Assembly: GCF_001649575.2 (NCBI RefSeq)
Contig: NC_051440.1
Span: 16,824,600 to 16,888,599, forward strand
DNA: 64,000 nucleotides
Direction: 5' to 3'
Origin: Kryptolebias marmoratus
Lineage: Eukaryota; Chordata; Actinopteri; Cyprinodontiformes; Rivulidae
Position numbers and translations under genes: made by a program. The notes under the pieces were generated by a model. It was not told where the DNA came from. It worked only from the letters and a program-made list of their open reading frames with translations, and did no database searches. Positions 1 through 53,692 of this stretch are shown here, in pieces. Position 1 is the first letter of the stretch; each line of letters begins with the position of its first letter.

Positions 1-3000
1 AATTAAATGAAATAAACATTTGAAATATATGAGTTTGTATGTAATGTATGAATATAATATACAAGTTTCACTTTTTAAATGGAATTACTGAAATCAATCT
101 ACTTTTTCATGATATTCTAATTTTATGACCAGCACCTGTATAATTTGTCCCTACTATTTTTAAATGTGTTGCCTATATCAAGGTTTGTTTATATTTTTTA
201 TAACCAGTAGATTTGGTCAGTCACACAGAAGGCCTGTCTGTTAAATATCTACTCAGTTGAAACAACAAATGTATGCTCTTGTTGCATTTAAGAAACATCC
301 TTACTTTTGTGCACTTTATATTGTTTGTATATCCAATAATATTTGTTGTTGACATTTTACTAACCACAACTTGGTAAAATTATAAATGAGTGAAAAATAA
401 GTAGTAATAAATATGTTTAAAAAGCTAAAAAGAGAAAGCACAAACGAGGGACAAAGATTTTTCTTCTTAATACGAATGTTTCTTCTGTAGGGAATGATAT
501 CATGAAAGCCATCACCGCTGGGGAGCTTTTTATTCTTCTTTTTCTCAGAAGTAGGTCAGTGATGCACATCTCAATTAGGACTTTGCAATATTTTCATACA
601 CTTCCAAGAAGTTCACAGTGCTCCAGACTTTGCCTTTATAAGGCATCACTATTATTGTCTTATTAGTAATGGAACAGGAGTATTTATGAATGTCATAAAC
701 ACATCTCCTGCCAGGACTCTCCCTTGTGTATATTAAGTAAAAGCTCTGGTATTTTTATCATTTTTCCAAGTACTAGTAACACAAGTAAGCAGCAGAATGG
801 AAACTGACTCTAGCACATCATTTAAATAATAGAAAAGGATGATAGTCATAGACAGCATTGGTGTTTTTTATTAGATGTAAAGGGTTTAAAAGGGGAGCTG
901 ATTGTTGCGGCATCAGCTTGTCTGTTGTTGTCTAACCCATAGACATTGATCACATCTCTCTGTTTACAGCCTCTCTTCTTCATCTTCTCCTACAAGTAAC
1001 CTAAAGGCACACTGATATTGGATTCTCTGTCCTGTTTGGATGGGGAGATAAATGGTCCAACAAAAGTTAGGCAAGAAGGGCAGATGATCAGGGAATGACG
1101 GATATATAGAGTGATAGACATAGAGACAAATACAAGTAAGATTGTTGGACAGAATACAATGAGCACAGCAAAAGGAAGAAGAAAAAAAAAACTCTTTAAG
1201 CTAATATTGTCATAGGTTTTTTTGTTTGGCTGCTGTCTTTCTAAGACTGGCAGGCCGCCCAGAGATGATAAACAACAGCAAGCTCCAATAAGAATATTAA
1301 AGTAAATTGTCTCTGTAGATCTAAGTTGTGTTCCAAGACCATTTTTAGTCAGCAATCTTTATACTGGTTTTTTAACTGTAAAGTTGATCTCCACGATACA
1401 AGAAGAGAATGTTCATTATAGCTGGGACTTCCTTTAGTGTTCAATGCCTTTGAAATGAGGTCTGGGAGGACTCGCGATGTCAATATAATTGGATGTAGCC
1501 TAAGGCACTCAAGCCATTTCCTCTCGGTTGTCAATTGTTTTCAAACTCTCACCCTTCGTTTCCTCATTCTCTCCTGTCTACTTTGTTTCTTTTTCTGATT
1601 TTCAAATGTTGACAATGGATGACCTTCTGCAATCCATAATTTAATGAGCTAAAAATTCGACAATAGGTGTTTAGCTACATGTGTCATCTCACACTTCCAT
1701 AAGTAAGTGTGTGGCAGAACGTGACATGCATTATTAATGAGTACTTGGCTGCCCAATATTGAGAAATTATGCCATATCAAAAAGTATTACAATTGCGGCA
1801 ATACACTTTCACATACACATTTAAACTGGCTGCAACATGCACAGATAGTGTGTGTTTCTATTGAGCCAAAAAATAATTATTACCTGCATTTTACTTGTAA
1901 TCATTACAGATTGTGGCTAGAGCTTTTTGTCTGGGAAACACTAATACGTTGGAAATGATGTCTTTCTGAGCAGTCTCATCTTCCAACTTGGATATTATTT
2001 TTTATCACAATGATATTAAAGTTATTTAATGGAAGTGTGATACAGAACCCTACAAACATTTGATTAAAGATTTGTTTATCCCTACAGCCATCGTCTTTGA
2101 GAAGTTTTTTGTTCCCTAAATTAAAAAGATTACTTCTTTACATGTACACACATGCAGAAAAATAAATGTTTATTCTTCCTAAAACAGTGTGAAGCTGAAG
2201 ATGCAAGTAAATAAAGTACATTTACAGCTCAATTTTAAATCTTACCATTGCCCCAATTGATGATTGATCAAGCTAAGGCGTAAACCTCAAAGTTGTTCTA
2301 GCATGTGTCTCCAAGTTAACAAAGAAAATAAGAGCATAAGCCCGATAAGTAGACACTGTGCAAACTGTGTGTCTGCAGAACAAAGAGAATATACATATTT
2401 TTGATTTCCAGAAATGTTGAACATTTTTTTCTTGCTATCAGGTTTCCCTACACAGATGAATATGTATAGCCAAATACTACTGTGCAACAAAAAAACAACA
2501 AGCTCTAATCATAAATCCAAATTCAAAACCACATTCAATATATTACAAATACCAATTAGTAATACCCCTCTTCCTTCACAGTCACACACCTTGTTTGGTT
2601 CAGTAATGTTTAAAAAAGTGGTCACATAAGGAGCATTAGTCTTAATAAATGGGTGGATGAGTACCACATGAGGCCTCACTTTGCCAGCTGTACCCATCAT
2701 GTTTTTTTTCTCCTCAGGGTACCAACAGCACATTTTTATTGAACATCTGACTGGGCATTGTGTAATTATCGTAGCAGACCCAGGATAGATCATCATCTTG
2801 TGTGATTGATCACAATGAAGATTTGATCAATGTTCTGTAGTTATGAAAAGGTTCAAAATGTGTTGGATGTTCATCTAAACACCTGACACATCTCTGATGA
2901 TAGAAATGGTATTATCTGATTCCAGATAGTCTTATTTCTTCTGCAGTTTTTGCTGCTTGAACAGTTTTCAAGGTGTGTGTTTGTGTGTGCAGGTGTGCAG

Positions 3001-3824
3001 TGTATGTGTGTATCTCTTCAATTCATTTCATCTCCTGTGGTGAAGGACTCTATCCAGTGACTAATGAGCCAGTGTGCAGCATTACTTAGAAGGATACTTC
3101 CACCGGCACCAGTAAAACTCTACAGGACTCAGGTGGCCTATTTTTCTATAAGGAAGACAGAAGTTTGCATCTGAACTGGTGTATGTGTGTCTGGATGCTT
3201 TTGGTTTAGGGAGTGGCTTTTCAAAAGTGTTTATCTTTCTTTTTCACAGTTGGATTTTCCAAAACATAGTTTTGATTTTTTTCTAATAAATGTGAAATGT
3301 ACACTGTGCTTGATGGGATTCAGTGAATTGTGTCATAGCTACAGGAACATGCTTGGGGGTTTACCTCTTCTTTTTTATAAAATATATAAAAAAAATCTTT
3401 TGTATTTTTAATGTAGTTTCCTAATTGCTAGAAATTTCAATTTCTCATTGATTTTTCGGAAAAAGATGTTGTTTCCTAATTGTAAGGTACAATTTAGTTT
3501 AGGTTTATTTTAGGTTCATTAACTTTGGACATTATCAGACTCCATGATTCCTGAAAAGATAACTGTTTAAGTACAGTAAGAGATTTAATTTTCCACTTCA
3601 AGTAAAAGGTATAACTGGTTAAGTCACACTGGCGTTACCTCTAAATTTGTTTTTATAATAATTGTTAATATGATAACGTTTGGATTTAATTGCTATCAAA
3701 CAAGATTCTCAGCACAATCAAATATGTGCAGAACTTAGTGCCTATCCTAAAAGTCAGAGGGATAGAGTTGTGATCTACAGTTTGTCCTTCTGGGTGAATT
3801 TAAGTTCAGTAAAATTCTATTTCC

Positions 3825-3853
3825 CCCCCCCCAAAAAAAAAAAAAAAAAAAAA
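3825..3853. repeat. C-run joined to A-run
   Basis: About ten C directly followed by about 19 A; low-complexity, length uncertain in any assembly. Confidence 0.85.
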
Positions 3854-5739
3854 TTTACTCTACTGCACACTGAATAACCAGGTTTTTCCATCAACAGATT
3901 TAAAATTCCCTCATATCAGAGGTATACTGTACGATGTTAATGTCAAGTTTCATTGGGATAAACAGTAAAAGATTGGTTCAGGGGAACATGAGACATCATT
4001 TTCATTTTCACTGATTGGGCACTGCTAAGTCTAGACCTTAATGCTACAAAAAATCTTTCGGGATGTGCAGAAGAAGACTCTCATCAACAAAGCAGTATAT
4101 CTTTGATGTGTTTGGAGTCAGATGTTTTCACAATGCATACAATTACTAAATCGATGACATGACAAAGGCCTTCTGTAAGCTAAATGCGGTACAACAAAAA
4201 TATTAGTGTGTGCCTTTTTTTGTGGTATATGATTTGTAGTAATGGCTATCCTCTAATGTGCCTTCATCAAAATCAAGTTGCCTGCAGTGTGCGGAAACGG
4301 TGAACAATACATTATAATCTGTTCTCTGCCTTTATAAAAGTGATGCATTTTTTAAAGGTGTAGTACATAACCTCCAAAAAGCACAGGCTGTCATACAAAA
4401 GGAGCAGAATCCAAAGAACAAAATGAGGCAGAACCTAAAGCAGAGTCTAACTTAGATCTCTTAACTATATCAGGGTAATTCAAGGTCACTAAATTGTATC
4501 ATAAATACTGATTTTAGAGTTTTCTTTTAACCAAAGGAGTTGTGTTATTCACTGGAGGAAAACCAGAACTGTGCAGAGTCTCCTGCACAAGCACTCCTGT
4601 GCCTTCCTAATCTCAAACTTCTAAACTTATGTGAAGGAAATATGAGACAAATGGTGACAGGTTGCAAATGGTGGTATGAAAGTCAATATTTTTAAAATAG
4701 GATTTAAAGATTTGTTGAAGTAATTCAATAAATAAATAAAAAGGTTTAAATTTTTGTATTTTAGATCTTTAACACGAGCTGGTTTACTGGACAGGGTCAT
4801 GTCCTTAATTGGAAAATCTTTTTTATGTGCTCTGAATATTGTCTGACACATTTCACTTGCCAACTCTTATCACACTGTTTATTTTCTTTGGCATTCATAC
4901 ATCCAGTCAATAAGGAACATTTCAAACTGTAGTAACAATAGCAAATGCATCTTCTAGTACTTATGACTATTAAAGTCAAAAACCCTAAAGTCAAGTTAAG
5001 TGGTTCAGTTATTCACTTCCATTCATCTGAAGGTGTGTTCTAAGTGCTCCGTGTGTTATCTCTGCATATGTTTAATAGCGTATTTGAGCCTCAGGTGTTT
5101 GACCATATTTTATTAATGTCTTGCCTGTTGTCACAGTGTTATAGTGTTGAGCAGAAGATGTGACACTGTGATGTTTCCATGTGTGTGCGTGTGTCGGTCT
5201 ATCCGTGCGTGTGTGTGTGCCTGCAAACAGACACAGTAATGAGCTGAGGCAATGATATGATCAGAGATATGCCAGTCTCCAGAGCAGATGTTGCCCAACC
5301 TCCCATCTCCGCTCTGCGTTGATCAAATTAGGCAGACAAGAGGTGTCGGCATGTGTCTCTGTCTTCGTGCTCACATGAATGTTTATGAGTGATGACAGAA
5401 CGACGAAGGGAGAGGCAGCGAGTAAAGCAGATGGGGAATTCTAACTAGACTTATGGTAGGCCAGGGACAAGCGTCTGCACTGCAGTAACTAAAATTCGAA
5501 GTGAGATGAAGTAGCTTAAATGTAAAATTTGCTAAGTTTGTCTATCAAGATATTTCTTCTTTTTGTTATTTACTAAGATAATTTACTATATGTCCCACCA
5601 AACCGGCAATATATATTACACTATCACTTGTGTATATATAACTGGATAAAAAGCTGAGAAAGTTTATAGAAGAGTGTTAAACTAGTGTCGGCCTGTTTTA
5701 ATGATCCACACTTAACACCTTTTTATCTGCATTTATGTT

Positions 5740-5945
5740 TTGCAAAGCACTTTACTATGTGTTTTTATTCACACACACTAATACTGTGCTTTTTAAATTA
5801 TATATTTACACTATATTGAAACCACTTTTTTTAATCTTACTCATACACTAATAAGCATTTCAGGGACGGTGAGGGAAACCGTGTCTTACCCAAAGACACT
5901 TAGGCATGAAGCAGGGCAGGGGACTGATCCTCGATCTTTTACTTT
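5740..5945. repeat. Dispersed fish repeat remnant
   Basis: cgtgtcttacccaaagacac, ttaggcatgaagcagggcag and gggactgatcctcgatcttt resemble the frequent fish repeat gtgtcttgcccaaggacact ... ggggattgaacc. The class is uncertain; only this conserved block is recognisable. Confidence 0.45.
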
Positions 5946-7813
5946 GTGCTGATAAAATGATTTTCTTAGAGACTTTTTAACATCTGTTATAATGAGTAAC
6001 AGTGCCATAAGGTGAGCTGTTCACATGCAGAAGCTTAGGTCAAATTAATGACTAGGATAATCAAATGAGAGCCTGAATCTAAGATAACTCAAAAAGTAAG
6101 TTATTTTCAGTGTTGGGCAGCAACAAAGTTGAAAACAAGAACAAGGATGTTTCTCTTAACTTTCATGAAAATGAGATCCCTGGCAAATTCAAAGGGAATA
6201 TTTTACAGTTCTGCAGGGACAAAGCAGGAATATCATGCATTTCATCAAGCCATTTCTGCCAGAACATTTTTTAGACTCAAGTGTCTCACGAGCTTTCACA
6301 CTGTATGGGCAGACAAGAGACTGTAGATAGAGTTGTAAGAGTAAAGAAGGAGGGATTGCATTTCTTGTTATAAAACAAAAGATAAGATGTTTTTGCCTTT
6401 ACTGTAAAGGAATTATCTCTGGATATTGAAAATTTAGCTGTCAGTTTTTTGATAAAAAAAAGCTAACCTGTGTATGAAATGGCTGTAGCTCAGTTGTTAC
6501 CATGTACAAACACAACAAACCAATTTATAGAATAAAAAACACAGACAATATAATTTATTTTTCATCCATCAACTTGTATGGATATGTTCTTTTTTCAAAC
6601 TTATAAAAAGGTCAATTATTTAGAAATAAATTCATTAGTCTTAATCATTTTTAAAGGCCATCTTTCCTTGATCATATTTCTCTCACTGTTTTTGTGTTTT
6701 AAACAAAGGTTTCCTTTGGAATGTGATCAGGTGATGTACTTCAGAAAACTGTGTGGAAATGAGAGCACCAGATGCACATCTCAGACATACATACACGGTA
6801 AAAAAGCCAAAGTGAATGAGACGTGGAGCAGCTGTAGATTTACTGTTTCCAACAGGGAATTTTCTGGCCTCAGAGGGAAGCCATGTGGAGCAGCAAGGTT
6901 CTCCCATGGGTTCTCACAACATCAGTTACATCAACCTTTGGTCTGTATATTATTCTCTCTCTCCCTTTATTCATTGGACCTACCTCTGTGGATCATTGCA
7001 CCTACTCCATATTTTGTATTGCTCTGATTCTCAAGGCTAATAAACCTGTTCTTGGCCTTGTGTTATATCTCTGTCAAACAGGATTTTGAAAATCAACTCA
7101 TCTGGCACCCCCTCCTTTCTTGTCTTAGTGTGCTCTCCTTTTCCCAACTGCATCCTGTCTTTTCTTTCCATGCAACAATACCCTCATATTTTTCTTATCT
7201 TTTGTTTTCTGATCTTACACTTCCTGTTCTTGTAATCCAAATAACCAATTTCCACTGCTATTAATTTTTGGCCTCCCTTTTTTTGTTATCCATTTTTTCC
7301 TACTGTCTCTTAATTTTCCTTTTCCTAGGTTTTTCTTCTTGTGGATAGGGCATGTATTTATTAGATATAAAAGAACAAAATTTCCTTTATCCTTTTTCCT
7401 TGGCACAAACTCAAAGACTGAAAAAGCTTACACACTCTACCCCGTCATACCTCTTTTCATCATTCCAATATTTGTTTTCATAAGCTGGGGTTTAATGAGC
7501 TTACTCCTAATACTCTGATCAGACTTAGTCAGTGCTGTTTTCTCTTTTTCTCACTGACACATCCCTTCTCTAATTCTCCTCACAATTCCTCCCCCATTTA
7601 TACTTTCTTGTCATCCAGTTGAAACAGAACTCGTGGCAAATAGAAAACCAGTATGCTGGAACATGGACATGCTATACAGAAACAAGGAAGAGAAGGATAC
7701 CACTGAATGTGGGTGTTAATGATCTTTAGACCTTCCTGAGTATTGCTTTGTTGTCTGTGGGAGTGAGGATGTGTGCTCCAAATTGGCCATTGATTTTAGG
7801 CGTGTGGAGCCTT

Positions 7814-7838
7814 CACACACACACACACACACACACAC
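7814..7838. repeat. (CA)n microsatellite
   Basis: Uninterrupted CA dinucleotides, about 12 units. Confidence 0.9.
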
Positions 7839-9293
7839 TTTGGGAGTCTGAGACACTCTGTGAGCTTTAGCAGAGCTTGTCTCATCTTCCCTGTCTATCC
7901 TTTAAGCTGTGCTCCTCTTTCTCACTAAATGCATGGTGGGCTGCTGGGCTGCCCTGGCAGCATGACAATAAGACTGGTGAGAGTCAGGCAGAAATATCCC
8001 TGTGTGTGGGGGTGGGGGTTGGAAGGGTGGGGGGATTCAGGTCTCTAATACAGGCCAACTACAGGTTTAACAGTCAGACCAGTGTCATCATCTCATTGTA
8101 CACAGTGAATCCTTCAAAGTCTGTATACTATTTTAGTCTTCCTTACCTCCTTTTTATGTTTAGCTCAAAGTAGGAAGTTTTAATGGTGCCTTGTAGATAA
8201 TGTTGGACATTTTTGCTTTAGATCTCATTATTATTTAAAAATCCTTTCATGTATTTGCTACCAGTTTTCACATAACCACCTAATTCCTTGTTCTACTCAA
8301 CCTCTTCACCCTCCTGTGGGCATTACTGCCATTAACCCGGTGCCCACTGTCCCTGTATACATGCAGTTTTACAATGAAGAGGAGTGATGGGTCTTCTCAG
8401 ATCTCCAGGGTCATAAACTGAAAGTGGACTCATTATTGCATAGAACTTCCTTCACAAGAAGTTTGAAAAAAGAGAGACTAATGAGCTGTAACATGCAACA
8501 GAGACTGTTACGCTGGAGCTCCAACTTTGTTTCAACTGACTTCTAATCAATTGGCAGAAACAGTAGCCCTTTAATGAACTAGTATTCTAGTTCAGGAAAA
8601 CTGCCTGTCACTCTTGTAGTGTTTCGGACTCTGTAGTTTAGAGCATGTCTGCTTATGGAGTTGCTTCCTTTAGGTAGCCTGAAAATGTGTATGTGTTTGC
8701 AGATGCTCAGATGTAGAGGAAAATGGGAGGGTAGTTAGGTATCTTTCCTCACTCTCATTCTCCCCCTCCCCCACATTTCCCAGAGGGGAGAGGAGCCTCG
8801 TCAAAGCTCTGTCATGAATTTTTAACAAGCCTGTTGGTCTACTCTCTTGAGAAGCGTGTGTGTACAGATTTGCATGTGCATGTTCATATACTGTGAGTGT
8901 AAGGAATTAGGTTATTTTTACATCAACATTATCTTTCTATACTATCCATTACTTTCACAAGTTGTGCGAAAAAATGATGTGTCAGACACTAAACAGATGT
9001 TGCTTATACTCATCTTTCCATCTTTCACATCACTGATGTCAGTAATGAGCCAGGAGAGAGAGCTGTTTCTGAATGCACTGATACTGGTAAAAACAAATTT
9101 TTAAGAACTAGATTGGATATAGGATCAAGTGGAAAAGCTCACATGTCCCTGTAGAGTTGCAATATTGTATATGACACTACATGGCTTCTTTTTATGTACC
9201 TCAGTTAATGAGATCTACATAACTTTTTCAGCATGTTCATAAAATGCTATCACTTCTGCAATGCGTTGTTAAACTTTTTTTCTTCCTATAAAT

Positions 9294-10178
9294 CAGTAGC
9301 TCAGATTTTTTTATGTGGAGTTTTCTGGAATAAATATGAACAATTAATATCCTGCCTGTTTTAGATAGCTTTTTGAATAATCTCACTTTGGAGAAATTGA
9401 GTTAGGTCTGGCTGGTTTGACAAGTTGACAACTAGACTGAGAGGGGTCAAGTAGCAGCTGTGGCACCTCTGCAGGCGTATCGTGTTTCTGTCAAAATACC
9501 CATGTAAAACCTTATTGGCAGTGGTGCAGATATTTATATTATAGCATTTGCACAAAAAATTGTTAAGATTTGGAGATTAGAGTTGTATTAAAATGTCAGA
9601 AATCTAATTTGAAAGTGACCATGCTTGGACTAGACGTTATTATCTCATCAGTTTGGTCCAAGTGAGAGCACTTCCAATGCAAATTTCTGCTGTCTTAAAA
9701 CAACTTTAAGCTTCAAAATGTCATAGTAGTTCATGTGAACTGCTAATTTAAAACATTTTTCTTGTCATCAATTTTGGATTACACAGTTAGTGTCTAAAAT
9801 AATCTGAAATAGTAACAATTTATTCCTGTCAGAAATACTTCCAGGAAGCACCAAACGTGCTAAAGCATGCTGCTGTAGCACTAGCAAAATTCTATGAAAA
9901 TAACTGTGTAATGTGAAATTCACTTAAATTTAACGATTCGTAAAACATCATTCAAACAAACTGCTTTAAAATTTAGAAGACAGGAGTTGTTTCAAGATGG
10001 CAAAATTCTGCTTTGGTCTTGGTCACATTCAGACTATACATTAGCTTCTCAATCCAGCTTAAACTTTACTTCTCCAGACCGAGGTAGTTCAAGGAGGTTT
10101 TTACCACCGTTAAGTTATTAATTATTCATAACTTTTCTGCAAAACCCCCACTGTAAAAGATCTAAATTATCACTTTAA
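9294..10178 (+). mobile_element. TTAA-type MITE, copy 1
   Basis: The left end (agtagctcagattttttta..., then ttaatatcctgcctgttttagatagc) and right end (ttcataacttttctgc...cccccactg...aaattatcactttaa) match the corresponding ends of the copy at 62911-63546 in order and spacing. The right end finishes in TTAA (10175-10178). It is non-coding and about 885 bp. Confidence 0.65.
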
Positions 10179-11843
10179 ATTCTAACAAATGAACAATCAA
10201 GTAATAATGTTGAGTATCTGACAGACACGAGTCATTGCTTCAAAACATGATATGAAACTTAATTCAAAAATCAAGCTGCTTTTTTGCATGGTTTACATCA
10301 GGCACAATGATTCCACCATCACTACTTGGTGTCGGCCAGGGAGTGTGTGTGTTTGTTTATGGCCGGAGTGGGCTGTAAATTTAGCCACTGACAGGTCTGG
10401 AACAGAGCCTAGAACCAGAGGCCAAAGAGATGGCACTGTTGATCAAGAATGGAACCATTGCCGACAGCAGACTCATGGCCATAGACACACAGATACACTC
10501 ACACACCCACACTCAGAATAAAACACTGAGTGACACATATTACACGCGTCTAATCAAGATCAGTTAAAGCCAGTTACACTTATTTGCACATGCCAAAATA
10601 TGCAGAGGAGTAACATTACTGTGCATCTTCAATTTCAAATTTGTTGTATTTATTGACAATATTTTAATGTTTATCTGTGCGCTGTTATGACTGATATCTG
10701 TGTTGTAGATAAACGGTTTAATTCAAGGGCATTCCTTTCCTCCACATTGTTGTTATTACCAAACACTGCAGGCCAAGGCCAGGCTAAACTTTTATTTCTG
10801 CAGATTTGCCTAGGTGAACATGAGCACTGTTCTCATTTCTGTTTGTTGCTTCCTCTGCTGTCTGCCTTGGGGAGCCCACTGGTCTCATATTAAATTTTCA
10901 TCTCAGTGTGCATGGTTTTATTATTGAAGCAAAATCTTGTATAATTGGAGGCAATTATTGTGAAATGACTTCACATATAAATATTATGATGCAGATTGCA
11001 GAAGTCCTTTTTCTGTGACTTGCTGTGATTTTATTTATTTTATTTTATTTTTTTTAATTTTGCCTTGCTTCACCCTCCTCTAAAACACAGTTTTTTTTGA
11101 AAGCTCATTATGGAAGCCTGCCGAAGCTTTGTCAAGTTTGGGGACAAACATCACAATATATATAAATAGTGGAATATAAATTAATTCAAAGCTTCAAGCT
11201 GTCTGATGTCTCAATGAATGTATACTCCTCTGCTCAAAATCTTAAAAAAATATTTTAGCAATTATAAATATGCATTAGGTTGCTGTAAGTTTACTCTTTG
11301 CACTGCTTGTACTTTACTTCTGTCATTTTAGTACAGCCTTGCTTTTTTGTTTGACCATGTATGCATGATAAAGAGATGTGCAGCAGCAAAGCTCACATTC
11401 ATCACGTTTATGTCTCATTATTCAATAACTTCTAATTTGATTGATGCCATATCACCTGGCACTTCATTTGCTGTTGACCTTATCCAGCGATCTGCCCCTT
11501 TTTTTCTTCTTTTTGTTCTTTGTTTCACACGCTGTCCTGTTCACACTTTCAAACACACGCCCACACACATATGCACATTTTCCTATGTTCCAACCTTTTC
11601 AATCTGACATTCAGATACTCAGTGTTGTGGCCTTTAGTGGGCAGGAAATGCTGCGAGACTGTGAAAGTCCTGTGGTTTGAATTGTGCAACTGAGATTATA
11701 ATAATCTTTCTGTTTCTGAGAGTTTCTTGTGTTTTTTGACTCGCTGTCTTTAACACAGGTTTTCTAAAACGAGACAGATGCAGTGAAGTAAACATACTCA
11801 AGGCAGTTTCTAATCTAAACCCTTGTCATACTTGTCTCCCTAG

Positions 11844-50709
<38,866 letters not shown>

Positions 50710-51466
50710 CCCCTGCATACATTTAGACTCTCAGTCATTCACCGATCATCACATTTCACAGCAGGCCAGATGACACTCCACTTACACCACACAGGATGTA
50801 TGCAGAACTTTTGCAACACCAACGGCCAGAATCAGCATTTCCATGCTCCAATGCCAAAGGGTGCTCATCCATTTCCTCCTTGTCATTTTTTAAAGGTAGA
50901 GACACATTTAGTGTGCTCAACTGCACTCATGACCATTATCTACACCTAATCTTTTCTGATGGTGCAACAGTAAGAGCTAACCAAACCCTTTAATTCTGCC
51001 TCATTTGTTTCTCTGATTTATTCGTTGAAGAATTATCCCACTATGCCAACTGAAACTCCTTCAGACTGTATGTCCACTGACAGCATCGATGTGTGTAGTT
51101 GTCAGTATTGTTTGTTGCTATGGATCATTATATTGTAATGATGGTTTATTTTTTTCAACCATAACAAACCCTTTGGTTTGGGTATTATTCCAAAATGGTA
51201 ATTACCTATCTAATTTGCAAGTTTTTATTTATTTATTTATTTTGCAAAATCAATCATTTTGTGACTAGCTAGGTATTTTATTGTAGCAGCATGTGAAACG
51301 TGACACCAACACATTGACACCAAAGCACAAAACAGTACCAAGGACCACACAGACTTCAGCAGAGAATGTGCACGGTAGTTTACTTTAAGAGATTCCTCAG
51401 ATGTGCAGTATGTATCAGTATTCAAGTTACAGCATTCGATACATATCTTAAGACATCTCATTGAGT

Positions 51467-51472
51467 AATAAA
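51467..51472 (+). terminator. Possible proximal polyadenylation signal
   Basis: AATAAA inside the 3' UTR about 760 bases after the stop; downstream sequence is only weakly GT-rich. Alternative use is possible but unsupported. Confidence 0.25.
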
Positions 51473-52369
51473 TAAGGTGAGATTGCACACAATGTAAAAT
51501 CTATTAGGATAAAACTCTTTATGTATGTGGTTGGACTGACAGCTTTGGTTGACTTCAGTTTGATGCATCAAATTCCCAGTGCCTACATAGTAGCTCAAAT
51601 GTTCTGGTATGTGAATGAAGCAGTGCATCGGAGTTGTATTCTCACCATGTATACCTCTATGCTAATGCTTGTTTGTGGTATAGCAGGAAAGTCTGTCCTT
51701 GCAGTAATATTTCATGAAATAGACCTGATCTGCTGCTATTATTCCAATTTAAGACATTCACACAAAAGTAGAGTAAACCAGTGACCCTGAATATGGAAGA
51801 GGGATATTATTGTCCTCCTTGGAGAAAACAAATCTAAACCAGACTCAATCTTGTGTTCCAGCATTTCTTTCTTTATTAATCCTGTTTCTGTTCCTTTTCT
51901 GGATCACCAGACTCAGGAGCCAAGATGACTTGTGAATGAGATCAGCATATCAAAGACTGTTTCTTTGTTTTCTTCTCTGCTGTCTCAGTTCCCTATGCTT
52001 GTTTCCTTTTTTGTGTTGCTCTAAAAGTGCTGTGAAGATGACGCTGAAGGCTCAGCGTCAAAATGCTGCAATGTCATGGAATGAGCTTGTTCTGTGTTTG
52101 AACACTGTCTATGCCTGTGATTGATCAGCATCAGGGCCTGCTGGAGAGAAACTTTCAGAACCCACTACCACCAGTGGTAATTTAGCATTGCCTTACTTTA
52201 TCATAAGACACAAAGATCACACAAGAGTTAGGTTTTCTGTTAATAATTTAAGCTATTTTAACAATAGCTGTTAAAGTCTCTCCACCTTGCCTTCATGGTG
52301 ACTCACTGGTGTTGAGTAATCAGGTTATGCTGTCTATCAAAGTCGCGTGTTGACTTGTGTTTTACCCTC

Positions 52370-52380
52370 GGGGGGGGGGG
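52370..52380. repeat. G11 homopolymer in 3' UTR
   Basis: Eleven consecutive G within the cacna2d1 3' UTR, about 210 bases before the polyadenylation signal. Confidence 0.9.
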
Positions 52381-52588
52381 TCCCGTGTCTATGTGCAGGC
52401 ATGTGCGTGTCCCTCTGATTGTGCTTTAATACCGTACATGAAATACTCTTTTTGTGGAACTTCACTAGCCTGAATAAGTTTTGTATACATTTGTACACTA
52501 ATACTATTTACTGTAAAAAAGAAAAAAAATGAAACAAGAGAAAAATGTTTATAATATTGTGTTAATTATTGTGCAAATATATATTCAC

Positions 52589-52594
52589 AATAAA
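52589..52594 (+). terminator. cacna2d1: Polyadenylation signal AATAAA of cacna2d1
   Basis: Canonical AATAAA followed within 10-40 bases by GT/T-rich sequence (gtgttgtattgtt, then ttttgttttttatt), as expected for cleavage and polyadenylation about 1.88 kb after the stop codon. Confidence 0.65.
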
Positions 52595-53692
52595 AGTGTT
52601 GTATTGTTATGGCTTGAGATTTTGTTTTTTATTCAGATATGTTGTCATATGTTGCCTCATTTGGAGCTGACCAAACATTCCTCTTGGTAAAACAAGGAAA
52701 TGACATCTGGACCAGTATCTCTACTGCCGGTGTACAGTTCTGATAATTTCCTGAGAGATTTACAGTATAGTATCACTTTACTTTAATATCACACAAAAAA
52801 TAAGTGTATCCAAACTGCAACACATTCTACACACCCAAACTAGTACCAAGTAAAAAAAAATAAATAAATACAATTTATAGAGTACATTAGATTTTTATTT
52901 TTTTCAGTTTCAAGGCTAAACACTAAGGGCCCGATTCACCAAAATATTGTGTAGCTTTTGCAGGCACTAACCAGAAGCAACATCCTTCTTATTCTTCAGG
53001 TCCTTGGAAAGGAAGACCTGTCCCTCAAACTGTGCTGTCAACAAAACAGCATGTCTTGACGCTGATGTAGTTTGACCACATTTAAATGAAGTATTATGCA
53101 TGCATTTAAAGGAAAGAAAAGGCTCATATTTATGTAAACAAGTGTCAGGTCAAAAAGAACCTAGTTATCAAAGATCAGCACTGCACACAACATTTATTTA
53201 TTGTGAAATATTTACCCTATTTTGAGAATTGGTAGTAAATGTATCACAGAAAAAAACTAAGAAAGACGAGCAATCTGTTGCTCTGGTGTCTTCACAAAAA
53301 GAGGGCAGGCATAATAGGAAACGTGAATTATTCTTCCTTTTAGTGATGTCAGACATTATTGCAGTAAACACATTGTCAAAATGTGCTTAACATTTTGTTG
53401 TTTCTATCTCGCATTGACAATACAACACATTATGTTTATAGAACATTTCAATAGGTAGTGCCTCACATCCATAGATTAACAAATCTACTATAACTCAAAG
53501 TAATTACCTCCGATAGATCTGCAGTCAATGTGCAACATGGCTCAGACACTGGAGACACAGCTCTGTTCTGCAGCTGTGCCGAAGGTGCAGAGGGGGAAAA
53601 GTTTGCAAAGTGACTTCATTTTGTGAGACAGTAAACTGGGAAACATTTTAGTTGCAGTAACGTTAAACAGACTTACTCTTCCAGGATCAATA

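Larger units (their letters stand above)
1..11843 (+). other. Large cacna2d1 intron (5' part outside window)
   Basis: AT-rich non-coding sequence. I looked for the exon expected before exon A (the [20 protein letters not shown]-type segment) and found no candidate, so exons 1-4 are taken to be upstream of base 1. It contains a TTAA MITE (9294-10178), a dispersed-repeat tail (5740-5945), a 30-base C/A homopolymer stretch (3825-3853) and a CA repeat (7814-7838). Open frames here up to 149 codons show no recognisable protein. Confidence 0.75.
50710..52615 (+). other. cacna2d1: cacna2d1 3' UTR
   Basis: Non-coding sequence between the TGA and the best polyadenylation signal. It holds an 11-G run at 52370-52380, a possible proximal AATAAA at 51467-51472, and no supported open frame. 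The end is estimated at about 20 bases after the distal AATAAA. Confidence 0.7.

Noticed and set aside
6481..6510. tRNA- or SINE-like ggctgtagctcagttg
   Set aside because: It looks like an A-box, but no B-box (gttcgantc type) or cloverleaf follows.
6578..7027. Plus-strand open frame of 149 codons in the first intron
   Set aside because: No known motif, overlapping frames of similar length on the same DNA, and composition typical of intron sequence.
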